From NCBI GenBank assembly GCA_025403435.1, contig CM046332.1, positions 4,785,596-4,849,595 on the forward strand: a stretch of DNA of 64,000 nucleotides. Reading direction: 5' to 3'. This document shows positions 21,482 through 33,363 of this stretch, in pieces (positions within the stretch are counted from its first letter, which is position 1; each line of letters starts with the position of its first letter). The position numbers were made by a program, and so were the translations under genes. The notes beneath the pieces were generated by a model. The model was given only the letters and a program-made list of their open reading frames with translations. It searched no databases and was not told where the DNA came from. This DNA comes from Artocarpus heterophyllus. Taxonomy: Eukaryota; Streptophyta; Magnoliopsida; Rosales; Moraceae.

Positions 21482-23392
21482 TGTAACGCCCCTAAATTTT
21501 AAAGTAAGGTTAGTTATGTTAAGTTTAATTATTAAGTGTGCCAGTGTAATTTTTTATGTTAATTTTTAGTTATTTAAAATTTTGTTGCATTTGTCATATT
21601 TAAAATTGATTTTTAGTTTTTAAAATACCAAATGACATTTTTACCCCACATTTTTCCCATATTTACAAAAACACCCTTGGGCTTTCCTTTTTCTTTTTCT
21701 TTTCCCTTTCCTTTTTCATTTTCATGCTCTCTCTCTCTCTTTCTTCCTCTCGTGTTCAGCCCTCTCTTTCTCTTTTTTCTCTCAAAAATTTTGGTTTCAA
21801 GCTTCATTCTCATGGATTTGAGCAAGGATTGAAGTTCAATCATCAAGTTTTTCATCCAAAAACGATGATTAAAGGTTAGCCCTTTTTCTCTAAAACTTTT
21901 GATTTTCGTTTTGAATCTTTAATGTATTTTGCAATCCGAACTTTATTGAGCTTAGATAATGTTTAATCTAAGCTTATAGGACTTGTTTTACAATGAATCT
22001 AAGCTTTATTTGAACAAATTTGAATTAATAAGGTTTTTACATTTTTCTTTGATTTTCAAATCAAAGGTGAAATTAAGTTTAAATTTGGGGAATATGGTTT
22101 AAACTTGTTCTATTATGGTTTTCTATACTTTCTATATGATTTTTCATGATCTGTGAATTGAAAAACAGGTTTTAAATTTGAATTTTGAGCTTAGGGAGGT
22201 TGAGATTTGAAGTCTCGGGTCCTTAGATTTTGCCAGTTCGGCAGGCCAAATTGATCTTCGGCATGTCGAATTCATCAGGTCGGTAGGCCGAACTTGGAAA
22301 AAGTTCGACAGGCTGGTCTGGATGTTCGAAAGGCTGAACTGTGCAGTTCAACAGCCAGACTAGGATGTTCGGTAGGCCGACTGTGGACTTGAAAAATTGT
22401 GTTTTTACTTCAGTTTTCAATGTTTAATGATCTAAAATGTTTCAAAAAGGATTATGATTTTGGGTTATGATTATTTTGAGTCAAAAACGCACACCGATAA
22501 TTAAACTGACATAATGATATTTGTTAAATGTGATTTCTGATTTTAAATACAGTTTTTAAGGTTTTGAACATATATAGAGCGTACGTTGGATTCTATTTGG
22601 AGCTTACATTATTGGAATTTCAAATGAGGTAGGATATTTTCACCCCTTCCTTTGGTAGCCCTTTTAAATTGTTTTGGCCAAAGTTTATTTCTTAAATGTT
22701 TCCTTTAAGAATGATTTCTATGTTTGATTTTGAAGAATTGTATTTGATATTCCTTTTGGATTTCCAAAACCCGTACGGTGATGTTTTATCAAGTTGCTTT
22801 CAAGTAAGAGTTTTTATTGATCTTTTAAGACTTTGAGATTTATATTAATTAGAACGAATTGTGAATAATTCTCTTATCTTGATCACTATATTTAAAACAT
22901 AACTTGTTTTTAAATAATTATCCTACTGAGCCTTCCGCTCATGTTTTTCTATTTTTTTTAAAAATCCCCCTTCTAGGTTTGGAGAGGAAGGATGGACCCA
23001 AGATCGAAACCTGGCTCTTTAGATTGAAATGATATTTTCTTTAGAACTGTGGCATGATGCGTGTACTGTACGACTTGTCCCGATGTTGATGTCATTTTCA
23101 TCTCTGTTAATTGTATATTTTTAATTTATCTTAGAGACGATGATTTTTAGTTTTTTTTGTATTATTATTCTTGATATTGTATTTTGTTTACCATCCCACC
23201 TTCGTGGTAAGCATCCACATGATGGTGAATAAGAATAAGATCTCGGCCTTACTTTCATGGCATTCACGTGACGGTGACGTGACCGTCGATGTTATTATTT
23301 ATTTCGATGATATTTATTTATTTTTCATGTATATTTATACTTTTTTTCTTTATTTACCTAAAACTCCCAAACCCCCACCTCGGGGTGTCACA
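21482..23392 (+). repeat. Element J 5' LTR (1911 bp)
   Basis: Bounded by TGTAACGCCCC and GGGTGTCACA. It contains a CT-rich tract (21690-21780), a stem-loop cluster (22237-22381) and the GCCTTCCGCTCA to CCCCCTTCTAGGT block (22930-22980) shared with A and B. Confidence 0.9.
22237..22381 (+). repeat. GGCAGGCC cluster, J 5' LTR
   Basis: Six or seven degenerate units (TTCGGCAGGCC, TCGGTAGGCCGAAC, TTCGACAGGCTGG) lie within 145 bp, about 755 bp into the LTR. Confidence 0.83.
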
Positions 23393-23395
23393 AAA

Positions 23396-23407
23396 TGGTA
23401 TCAGAGC
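23396..23407 (+). promoter_or_regulatory. Primer binding site, element J
   Basis: TGGTATCAGAGC, a perfect complement of initiator methionine tRNA, three bases after the 5' LTR end. It proves that the two J copies are an LTR pair and not a tandem array. Confidence 0.93.
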
Positions 23408-23516
23408 ATAGGCTTTAGATCTTTCCGGAGCTGAACCTGTGAGATTTTCCATGTTTTTTTTTATTTTTCAAGTTTTATGTCGTTACAGTTGCATTTGAGT
23501 ACACAGTGTTATTTTT

Positions 23517-25265
23517 GTCTTTTTCTTTTCCCTTTCCTTTTTCAATTTCACGCTCTCTCTCCCTCTCTTTCTTCCTCTCATGTTCAGCCCTTTCTCTCTC
23601 TTTCTTTCTCTAAAAATTTTGATTTCAAGCTTCATTCTCATGGATTTGAGAAAGGATTGAAGTTCAATCATCAAGTTTTTCATCCAAAAATGATGATTAA
23701 TGGTTAGCACTTTTTCTCTAAAACTTTTGATTTTCGTTTTGAATCTTTGATGTATTTTGCAATCCAAACTTTATTGAGCTTAGATAATGTTTAATCTAAG
23801 CTTATAGGACTTGTTTTACAATGAATCTAAGCTTTATTTGAACAAAATTTGATTTAATTAGGTTTTTAAATTTTTCTTTGATTTTCAAATCAAAGGTGAA
23901 ATTGAGTTTAAATTTGAGAAAAATGGTTTAAACTTGTTCTATTATGGTTTTCTATGCTTTCTGTATGATTTTTATGATCTGGGAATTGAAAAACAGGTTT
24001 TAAATTTGAATTTTGAGCTTGGGAAGGTCGAGACTCGAAGTCTCGGGTCCCTAGATTTTGCTAGTTCGGCAGGCCGAACTTGATGTTTGGCATACCAGAT
24101 TCATAGGTTCGGTAGGCCAGATTCGTCAGGTCGGTAGGCCGAACTTGGAAAAAGTTCGACAGGTCGGTCTGGATGTTCAGAAGGCCAAACTGTGCAGATT
24201 CTACAGGCCAGACCAGGATGTTCGGCAGGCTAGACTAGGATGTTCGGCAGGCTGACTGTGGATTTGAAAAATTATGTTTTTACTTCGATTTTCAATATTT
24301 AATGATTCTAAAATGTTTCAAAAAGGATTATGATTTTGGGTTATGATTGTTTTGAGTCAAAAAGGCACACAAATAATTAAACTGACATAATGATATTTGT
24401 TAAATGTGATTTCTGATTTTAAATACTGCTTTTAAGGTTTTGAACGTATATGGAGTGTACGTTGGATTCTATTTGGAGCTTACGTTATTGGAATTTCAAA
24501 TGAGGTAGGAGATTTTCACCCCTTCCTTTGGTAGCCCTTTTAAATTGTTTTGGCCAAAGTTTATTTCTTAAATGTTTCCTTTAAGAATGATTTCTGTGTT
24601 TGATTTTGAAGAATTGTATTTGATATTCCTTTCGGATTTCCAAAACCCATACGGTGATGTTTTATCAAGTTGCTTTCAACTAAGTATTTTTATTTATTTG
24701 TTAAGACTTTGAGATTTATTAATTAGAACGAATCGTGAATAATTCTTTGTTCTTGATCACTATATTTAAAACATAACTTGTTTTTAAATAATTATCCTAC
24801 TGAGCCTTCCGCTCAAGTTTTTCTATGTTTTTTAAAGATCCCCCTTCTAGGTTTGGAGAGGAAGGATAGACCTAGGATTGAAACCTGGATCTTTGGATTG
24901 AAATGGTATTTTCTTTAGAATTGTGGTATGATGCGTGTACTATATGACTTGTCCCTGTGTTGATGTCATTTTCGTCTTTGTTAATTGTATATTTTTAATT
25001 TATCTTAGAGATGATGATTTTTAGTATTTTTTTTGTATTATTATTATTGATATTGTATTTTACTTACCAGCCCACCTTCATGGTAAGCATCCACGTGATG
25101 GTGAATGAGAATAAGATCTCGGTCTCACCTTCGTGGCATTCACGTGACGGTGATGTGACCATCGATGTTATTATTTATTCCGATGATATTTATTTTTTTC
25201 ACGTATATTGATACTCTTTTTCTTTATTTACCTAAAACTCCCAGACCCCACCGCGAGGCGTCACA
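23517..25265 (+). repeat. Element J 3' LTR, 5'-truncated
   Basis: It aligns to the 5' LTR from the TTTTTCTTTTTCTTTTCC tract onward and includes its own stem-loop cluster at 24065-24255. The first ~200 bp of the LTR and all internal coding DNA were lost in one deletion that joins leader to LTR. Confidence 0.85.
24065..24255 (+). repeat. GGCAGGCC cluster, J 3' LTR
   Basis: Eight or nine degenerate units, more than in the 5' LTR (there is an extra TTCGGTAGGCCAGATTC and an extra CTAGGATGTTCGGCAGGC unit), showing that unit number changes between copies. Confidence 0.83.
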
Positions 25266-25270
25266 ATATA

Positions 25271-25275
25271 TTTCT
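25271..25275 (+). repeat. Element I 3' LTR, last visible bases
   Basis: TTTCT follows the J duplication and equals the 5' LTR end before AACA. It is also the left target duplication of K. The final AACA appears merged with the end of K. Confidence 0.65.
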
Positions 25276-26623
25276 TGTTGGGTTTGGTGCCCTAAAAGCT
25301 GTGACATTATACATATTGTTAATAAATAAATAAAATGACATTTATTATTATTTTGGTTGATTATATGTATTATGAATACATTTATAAACATCAAGAAAAT
25401 TCCATGATTATTTATGTGACTATAAATTTAGCATATAAGTGTTATTTGCTTAGGGATAAAATTTATAGATAATAATCTAAATAGTCCGTAATAATTAATT
25501 AAAGTTTGGGATTTTTAATTAAAAATTACAAGTACGGTCCAATCTCATCTAAAATGAAATAGTCATTATCCGGACTATTAATGTAGAGACATTGGATTGA
25601 AGGTACTTTATATAATGAGATTATATAGGACTGGACCAGATAAATTATGAATCTCTAATAATCATCCGTTACAAATAGAGTATTCAAATTTATCACTATG
25701 ATGATCATATATTTGACAGTCTTAATCCTGAGTATTTATTAGACTCCTATTTATTACATTATGTTTTTTGACTTGCATGGTAAGATTTGTCTAAGCACAG
25801 ATCATAACTTAGCATCTTGGAAACATAAAGTAATAAATGGCTGGGAATAATATTATACAGAAATGGAATCCATTCCTTCCCTATGGAAGTTAGAAAAATA
25901 GTTCTCTTAAGTGATAATTCAAGGTTTGAACAATAGAGCGCTCGTTCATAATAAGATTATGAATTAATTGTTCATTAGAGAATTATTGGAACTCAAGGAT
26001 AAAGATGTAATAAGAGAGGTGAACGGAAATTGAACCTAGCTCTTATTATGAACTATTTATGGAGGACTGATTTATATGTAATGATTATATCAATGGACTA
26101 CTCGCTAATTTTCTTTGAGTAATTTTACTGTAATCTCAAGAGTTCAGTTTTAGGTTTTTAGTGGAGTAACATTGAAACTAATAAATTTGGCACATTAATT
26201 AAAGAGTTTGATTAAATGTCAAATTTATTGGAGCTTGGGTTATAGGTCCATAGGTCCCCAATACCACCTCTGTAACACTATATTGGATTTTTGCATAGAA
26301 TGAATTATACATGTTTAATTCGAAATTTTTGAATTCTGAATTAATTTTTTCACACTTGAATTATTAACGTGACACAGAAAAATGTTCTCTGTGACACATA
26401 ATGTAATGTGATAAATGTTATCACATTTAACTGAGCATTAGCTAATTAATTGATTATTGTTAAAATCTATTCTTAAATAAATGTGATTTATTTTTGAATT
26501 GAGATTTATATATATATATATATATGGTTTTGAACCAAATCTTTATATATATATATATATAAGATTTTATAATATATTAATATATATATTAATATAATAT
26601 AAATAAATTAAAAAAAAGGGGAA

Positions 26624-26729
26624 GGAAACGTGAAAGTCACGTTTCCCCTTTATATATATATATATAAATAAGGAACCGAATCTGATTCGGTTCCCAAAAA
26701 AAAAGGCAACGTTTACATTCTGTAAACGT
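26624..26729 (+). repeat. Three perfect short hairpins in K LTR
   Basis: Hairpin 1 (26624-26646) has arms GGAAACGTGA and TCACGTTTCC with loop AAG. Hairpin 2 (26672-26694) has 11-bp arms starting GGAACCGAATC with a one-base loop. Hairpin 3 (26709-26729) has arms ACGTTTACA and TGTAAACGT with loop TTC. TA repeats separate hairpins 1 and 2 and follow hairpin 3. Confidence 0.9.
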
Positions 26730-26860
26730 GAAAAAATATATATATATATATAAGGAATCTCACAAAAAAAATGATTCGGGAAACAAAGAAGAAAACGGAA
26801 AAGAAAAGAAGAAAAAGGAAAGGAAAACAAAAAGGAAAGAAAAAATTACTAATGGCTCAG

Positions 26861-26870
26861 TTATAAAAAG
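26861..26870 (+). promoter_or_regulatory. TATA box, K LTR
   Basis: TTATAAAAAG followed by GGAGATATAAC. A good plant TATA box about 385 bp before the LTR end, giving a plausible R/U5 length. Confidence 0.6.
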
Positions 26871-27251
26871 GGAGATATAACAGTTATCTCAGTAATTTTT
26901 ATTCACATAATTTTTAGAGAGAAAAACTGAGAGTTCTTCTCTAAAGAAAAAAGTCTGCTATCTCATGTGTTGAGTACATAGCAGATTCAGAAAAGTGTGA
27001 GGAAAATTCATTCTTGCAGTTTGACGCCCACTCGTCTTTCCATTGGTGTGGAAGCCTGGTTTGGAAGATCGTGGTGTCAAAGAGGAAAGCTAGGATACCC
27101 TGATAGTCTTCAAAAGGTTAGTAAAAATTCCTAAAGCTTTCTGTAATTAAAATTATATATCTATTCCCGATGAACAAAGTTTTCAGAAAATTTTTGTTTG
27201 TCAACGATCTGTTCCTTCCTCTGCGTTTCATGTTGTAATTCCAACATCTTT

Positions 27252-30200
27252 CAATAAACAACATCGCATGTTGACATGTTAGGTTGTGGGGACTCAAGCT
27301 GTGTAGAATTTCCGCTCTAATGGTATGTTTTAATTCGCCACCACTTTTTGTGCGTTATTTAGCTGTGCGCCGCACCTCTTGATCATGCGTAAGGCTCGCC
27401 GAGATAAAGGACGTTGTCTTCTCAAAACATATATTTCTATAGAAATATAATATGTATATATATACAGACGCACACACATACGTATATATACATATGTATG
27501 ACCTTTTGCCAGTTAAAGGGTCACATGAAGCTGTCAAAGCCGATCTCTCTTCCTTAATATGTTGTGTACATATGTATATACCAATATTCAAAATTAAGAA
27601 AGCTTAGTAAGGTTGTGATAAAGCATAAGTGTGTTTGACATTCTTTGTTTATACAAATAATTCACACGGTTCCAATTATATATATGCGACAATAATACAC
27701 ATAGATTAAGGAGTACTAATGTGGGATTCTTGTTTGTGTTTTCCAAGAGAGTTTCAATTTGTTTTGCACACTAATGTGTCCCCAATTATTAGTTTGAGTT
27801 GTCAAATTGGTTCTCTTCTCATTAAAGTGGTACTTGGTCATTCATGCCTGCATGTAATTATATGTATAATTGTAGATCATAGTCAACTGATTTATTAGTT
27901 TATTTATTTTTTGGTCAAAATCTCCTGCTTTCTGGTTATGTCTTAAAAATTTAAGAGATTAATTATTTCTTTGTTTTGCGTGAGCAAATTGCTTCCCAGT
28001 TACCTCGTGGCCCCCTTTGATATTTGCGCATTATATATATATATATATATTAACAAGTTTTTAGTGGTTATGTCTCTGTTGGTGGTTACTGATCTAATTA
28101 GAATAATAACTATATTATCGTTAGTAATTTAATGATGTGGTATTTATATGACCTGCTACAGTAGCTTAAATCTATTAAATCTTTTGTTGACCTTAAAGCA
28201 TTAATTAAAAGGTATTTTTTTCTTCTTTTGTAGGATAAAAATTCTTTGCTCCTCAAACATTGGTAGCTTATTTATTTTGACCTTAAATTTTAAAAATTGA
28301 TCTTAAACTTTAAAACGTTATTAATATTACCCCTTTCATTTCTTAGGATTAAATATGTTAACATGGTTGTAATCTTTGATGCTTCTTTTAAATCTTTAAA
28401 AAAAATAGTAGCGACAATAAAAGAGGAGATAAAAAATAATAATTCGTAAAAATGATTGGTTGTGACCACCATGCTTCCAGGTGATCCATGGTTTTTTTTT
28501 TTACTCTAATGGTTGAAAGTTATGTATACCTTATTGTAAACTTTCTAATATTTAAAAAAGAAAAAAAAAGGGGGAATAAATGCAAAGCCTATGTTTTTCA
28601 TTTATCTTATTTCTTTTTATTACTATCTATCCTTAATGGGTGTGGCTGCTATGTACTTTGTGTTATTCCAATGGAGGTTATCATTTTCGAGAGTGATTTG
28701 CTCTGTTTCAAGCGCAATTTTACTCATTTAATTAACTCAAAGTAAATATATAGAGTAGCATCATATTGATTACCCATACATGAATTTAAATTTTTTTTTA
28801 ACAACCGTGACGTTAGAAACGAAAACAAGTTAGTTGTATTATCTATTACAGAGAAAAATGCTGGGTTTACGCCTCTTACTTCTCTTCTTGTCATGTATCA
28901 TCCAACTTCCTTATAAAAAATGAGGCCTAATTATAGACCATTATTTTACTTACTATTACAACTCTGGCACTTTTTGTTATTGCAAAATTATTGTTGTGTT
29001 ATTCTTTACTTATTTTTTAAAATATTTTTGTACATATTTTTTTTAGCCTTTTCATTTTTTTAAAATGTGTTCATTCCTTTTCTTTATATAAATATTGGAC
29101 ATATTTTCTCATTTTATCAAATCCCTTTACACAATTTTCTTCCAATAGACCTGTAGCTAAATGTAAAGAATGTATATGTTGTTGTTGTTGTTGTTGTTCT
29201 TATTATTATTATTCTCTTTTTGCCGTAAGAAATTGAAGATCTAAAAATAATAAAACCTCGTTAATACTGACGAGAAGTGTCCTTCAAAGACTTGAATAAA
29301 ATGCTCCTAGATTTGCGCCGGCATTGGAGAATTTGTAATATTGGCCGACGGGTGTTTCATAGTATTTTTTTTTTAAATGAGTGCAAAAAGAAAAAGTAAA
29401 CCTTTAAAAAAAAGCATAAAAATCGGTGATTGTTAAATTTTTTAATTTATATTTCATTATTTGTTTAAAAATAAAAAACCATGTCACGAGGTTATAAACA
29501 AATCACCCATTCAAATTATATTTAAGACTTTTAGAATATATTTTTGGTAAATGTCCACTTTGTTGAAAGAGACATAAGATTGAACGAGACAAAAGACATA
29601 AGATTGACTATGTGTTGAAAGAGACAAACAGAACGTCGTAAATATAAATGCCCAAAAGGAAAGAAAGAATTAAACTGGCTAGTGATTAATATTTCACATT
29701 TATATTTGGGTGAAGCATTATCGAGTAGACAGTCGGCACATACCAATTTCAATGGTCCATAATCCTTTCCTCCGAGAAGCCCAAAGTAATTGCCATTTTG
29801 CAATTTTGTTTTCACATTTTTTACATTTCTTTTAGAATTTTTATTACCAATTGTCTTCTGAACTCTAAAGTAATTGGTATGAGTTAATGAGTTGCCAACT
29901 AGATTTCAAGTATAGAAGATTGTCTTTTGAATTTAATAGAATTTATGGCAAAGTGCTCCCAAAATTTTTTTTTAAAAAAACTACTATTAACATAAAGTGC
30001 TCTGGCCATCATTTAAAATTTTGTAGTATGATCTTTCATTAAACGAGTTTGTGTAAGATGTACGAGGATGAATTCATCCAAATATTAGTAGTCATTATTG
30101 ATTTTATGACACTTTGCAACACGTCGTTAAATTCAAGAATAGTCTGCTAACATTTTATGGATGTTGGAAAAAAATGGTTAAAAATTCAGGATTAGGTTTT

Positions 30201-31592
30201 CCAATTGCCTTTGATCTCTTTCAATAATAAAAGAGAGCTAATACATTAGCACAGTTGAAAAAGCAAATATGCCTTTCTTCGAATTAATTTATGCATGATC
30301 AAGGTATACTTATAGTATGACCACAATTGGGTTATTGTACTTAAATTTCAACAAAATTAAGTAAAACGACTTAAAGTATCTTGTGATGGAGGGTGAAAAT
30401 AACGTCATAACGACAATAATAGAAGCCCAAATTGTTAAAAAATTCCTTAACAACAACATATGGCAGTTATGGACCATTTTTCTTTAAATATATATCATAA
30501 AAAAAAGAAGAAGAGGGTACAAAAATCAAAGGAGCTAAGTTGCCAGCTTTGTAGATAAGAAAGAATCAAAAGAATCTAGAAAAAAGAAAAAAGAAAAAAA
30601 GATTATTATCATTGCTAAGTATTATGTGGCAGGTTAAACAGATTATAAAAAAGGCCAGTGAACCTTGAATAAATAGGGCAATTAGTTACGACAACATAGT
30701 CAATGAATTAATTAGTGGCGGTAACTAATATATGAGCCCGTGATCAGAGGATTACGATAATTATAATCCTATAGAATAAGACACAAAAATATTTTTTTCC
30801 CGATACAGGGAAGAATTTTCTAAATATATACTGAACGTCACGGTCACTTTGGTGAGGCAAATTGTCATTTGGGCAGGCAACAATGAAAGTGATAATAATT
30901 GATTAAGAAATAATGAGGCGTGCCGTTAGTCTTCAAATCAAACACGATATTGTCTAATTTGTTTTTAAAACTTTATCCAGGAAAATACTGTTTGTCTTAA
31001 TAGAAAATGTAAGGGATTAGCTGACTATTTGAGATGCTTACCTATGTAAGATATATATATATAAACTATTGTATCTTCCGAGCTTCTTCAACGTCACACT
31101 AATTAGTTATCCCCTATTCAGTTGACCTTTCAGGGGAGAAATACTAAACATAAGCTAGGTTTTTTTTATCGGGTACTAAATGTTTGTTTTAATGTTATAG
31201 TTAGTTCCTCTCTGTGTGTGTATATATATAGGCGTCCATTTTCCTACCTCAAGGGAGAGGGGGGAAAAAAAAGAAAGGAGGCTTCGTGTATGCCTTCTGT
31301 TGTTTCGGGGTGCAATACGTTAACTGTTTAATTAAGAAATAAAAAAGAGTATAGAATTTATATCGGAAATTCAATTGAATAATTGATGGAGTCAAAACAA
31401 TAATAGTATCTAGGACGAAGTTGCAAATAAAGACACATACAAACGGCTCTTTTGACTATATTTTAATTATGACGATGCATAAATATAAATATCTATTTGT
31501 ATAGTCTGCAAATTAATGCCAGAAAATTGGAGTACTTTTATTATTATTATTATTATCATTATTGTTGATGGTAGAAAATGATTGACTAATAA
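27252..31592. other. AT-rich intergenic stretch without recognisable gene
   Basis: About 4.3 kb of non-repeat-like DNA between the two nests. The longest open frames are under 100 codons, start and stop at random and resemble no family I know. It contains simple repeats: TA tracts at 27447-27470 and 28031-28051, a TTG/TTA run at 29178-29215, and a TATT run at 31543-31560. It is the natural continuation of 6072-6305, since joining across TCTTT removes copia I. It could be a decayed older element or true intergenic DNA. Confidence 0.6.
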
Positions 31593-32221
31593 TGTTGACA
31601 AATCACTCATGGTTCTTACGAATTAATGTAATAAGAATGAAGGAGAGAAAAATGAAAATAAGGGGCAAATACACGGATTTGTAGTGGTTCACTCTTAAAT
31701 GAGTTACGTGTAATGGGTTTTCCTTATCTAGAGTTCGTATACAATACACTCAAATTTTTGGAAATTAAAGTGAGAGAATGGAGACAAGTGTTTTTTAATC
31801 CGGGGAGAAGATAGCTCGTAATTGTTCCCTCCTCTTCTCTATATGACCCTTTTATAAGGTGTTGCATTATTTTTAAAAATGATTAGAATATTGCTAATGG
31901 GGCAGGAATCTTCGTATTTTGTGCCAGCTTTTGTGTGAGGTGTCTCTGTATGTGCAGAGAGGGTATCGAGTCTCATGCTAGTGGTCTTAATTTCAACACA
32001 TTATCTCAACTACTGGTCTTACCCATTCTTGTATATTCTTCTTGGAATGATGTGCACAATAATGGACAGAGGATACAAAGCTCATTTAAGCTTGACGTCA
32101 TCCTAGAGCGGTGAGGTAAATCGATCATCTTGACTTTCACTCTATTTAAGATTAATGGGTTGAGTTGGGCTTTTTGTTGGTCTTCTTTTCGAGCCTTGGG
32201 CCGTCGAGATCTTCTACAACA
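31593..32221 (-). repeat. Element D 3' LTR candidate (629 bp)
   Basis: Termini are TGTTG and CAACA. On the minus strand a purine-rich tract (GGAGGGCAAT, 32222-32231) lies just upstream of the LTR start at 32221, as expected for a polypurine tract before a 3' LTR. A strong minus-strand TATA box at 31849-31856 agrees with the orientation. The partner LTR is not in the window, so the outer edge at 31593 rests on the TG/CA rule alone. Confidence 0.6.
31849..31856 (-). promoter_or_regulatory. TATA box, element D LTR
   Basis: On the minus strand the context reads CCTTATAAAAGGG. It lies about 370 bp from the LTR start, the usual distance for a promoter in a short LTR. Confidence 0.6.
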
Positions 32222-32455
32222 ATTGCCCTCCAAGCGTGGAGTGACTTGACAAGTTGCTTCGCGTTTTGGCAGTCGAGGATGTGGCAAGTCTCCCGTAACT
32301 TGGGAGTTAGGGACATATCCCTTAGAATGGCTTACTGAAGAAGCTTTTGACTGGAGTCATGATTGCCTCTGACATCTAGATTTCTAGGGCAATCAAACAA
32401 TCTCATCTGTTGGGGCACATGTCATATCCCTACAGGAGGCATCGCATCGTTCTAA

Positions 32456-32995
32456 GGAGATCTCAATTTGGGCCATTAGATTATCAAGGAGTTTTCCTAC
32501 CTAAGTTTTGAGTCATTAGATGGCGACCTTTGGTTGCCTTAATCAATAACCGTCGTAGCTAAACAGTCGCGTTTGTTGGGACACATGTCATATCCCTATA
32601 GGAGGCGTTGCAGAAGAGCAAGATTTAGATGCTTGAGATCTTCGAGTTGCGTGAACAATGTTACGTGGGTCAGTAGCTAGAATGGACGAGAGAGTTACAG
32701 TAGATTCATGAAAAGGATCTGGCTTTAGAGACTAAAGAAGAAGAAGAAGCAAAAGTTTAAGAGAGAGTTTTGGAAGAGTTTGGAAGAAACTGAGAGGCCT
32801 CTGAAATCTGGATAGAAATGAAGCAAGGTTTCCAAACCCTTAAGTATTCTTGCAAGGGAGAGATCAGAACGTTTGAGCGTGAGAACCTTTGATTCGACGG
32901 TTATGGATTAAGGCAACCAAAGGTTGCCACCTAACAACTCAAAACTTAGGCAATAAAACTCCCTGATAATCTAACGGCCCAAATTAAGATCTCCT
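32456..32995. repeat. ~100-bp inverted repeat between LTR and antisense gene of D
   Basis: Arms at 32456-32555 and 32895-32995 are reverse complements at roughly 90 percent, with a 340-bp spacer. The core shared text includes ACCTTTGGTTGCCTTAAT. Just outside and inside the left arm a ~40-bp direct repeat occurs twice (32409 and 32574, with ACATGTCATATCCCTA). The palindrome lies 370 bp upstream of the antisense gene start. Confidence 0.85.
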
Positions 32996-33363
32996 TCTAG
33001 ACTTGAGATTCTTTTTTCTAGCTTTTCGAGTTCTTTCCTTTCGTCTTTTTTTTTATTTAGCATTCTTTCAAATTTCTAGGTTTGTTCCTATGAAACATAG
33101 GTCAGATTTAGGGCAAAATACTAGGAAAGGATGAAGCGTATTAGTTTAGGCTATTTGGAGAGGCTTTGTTGTTGTTTTCTGGGACTATTAGACGACCATG
33201 CTTGATTCTGGGTTTGGAATGATAAGTCAACTGTCAGATTTATAGGTGTTGATATTGACTGTTTGGTTCATAGTCGATTGTGGACCAAATAGGTATATTT
33301 AGTTGTAAGGTTGACCTCTCAAAATAGGGTATTCTTTTGATATTATTTCCTCTTTTATCAGAT

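Larger units (their letters stand above)
21482..25265 (+). mobile_element. Element J: internally deleted Ty3-type LTR pair
   Basis: It starts TGTAACGCCCC, ends GGCGTCACA, and has the perfect duplication ATATA on both sides. It holds one complete LTR (21482-23392), a Met-tRNA primer site, about 110 bp of leader, and a second LTR lacking its first roughly 200 bp (23517-25265). All coding sequence is gone. The LTR shares blocks with elements A and B, so it is probably a relative of that Tekay-like family, but no protein is left to prove it. Confidence 0.88.
6306..27246 (+). mobile_element. Element I: Ty1/copia retrotransposon split by three insertions
   Basis: This is a copia-type element with order gag, protease, integrase, RT, RNase H. 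Its 5' LTR is intact (6306-7100). Its 3' LTR is split into 11910-12078, 20882-21481 and 25271-25275 by elements H, J and K. The target duplication TCTTT is found at 6301-6305 and again at 27247-27251, giving both outer ends. Without insertions it would be about 6.4 kb. The coding frame has about 16 premature stops and one frameshift, so it is dead. Lineage within copia is not certain; the integrase and RT look Tork-like. Confidence 0.92.
25276..27246 (+). mobile_element. Element K: solo LTR, copia-like (1971 bp)
   Basis: It begins TGTTGGGTTTGGTGCC and ends TTCCAACA, inverted 6-bp termini of copia type. There is no coding sequence or primer site. A TATA box (26861-26870) gives plus orientation. 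It carries long TA tracts and three perfect short hairpins (26624-26729). It sits in the last bases of the copia I LTR. The right target duplication is missing, explained by a small deletion. Confidence 0.78.

Noticed and set aside
21613..21855. Lys/Glu/Arg-rich 80-codon minus-strand frame in LTR J
   Set aside because: It is the complement of a TTTTCTTTTCC simple tract, and its counterpart in the second LTR has diverged as repeat and not as protein.
26507..26755. TA-rich tracts as a replication origin or matrix attachment site
   Set aside because: They are simple repeats inside a solo LTR; no sequence feature separates them from ordinary microsatellites.
28488..28745. 85-codon frame in the intergenic stretch as a host gene
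   Set aside because: Very hydrophobic text from T-rich DNA, no conserved motif, no splice or promoter context that I can support.
27252..31592. tRNA or other structured RNA gene in the unassigned stretch
   Set aside because: I looked for cloverleaf-like arms and the tRNA internal promoter boxes and saw none that I could defend by eye.
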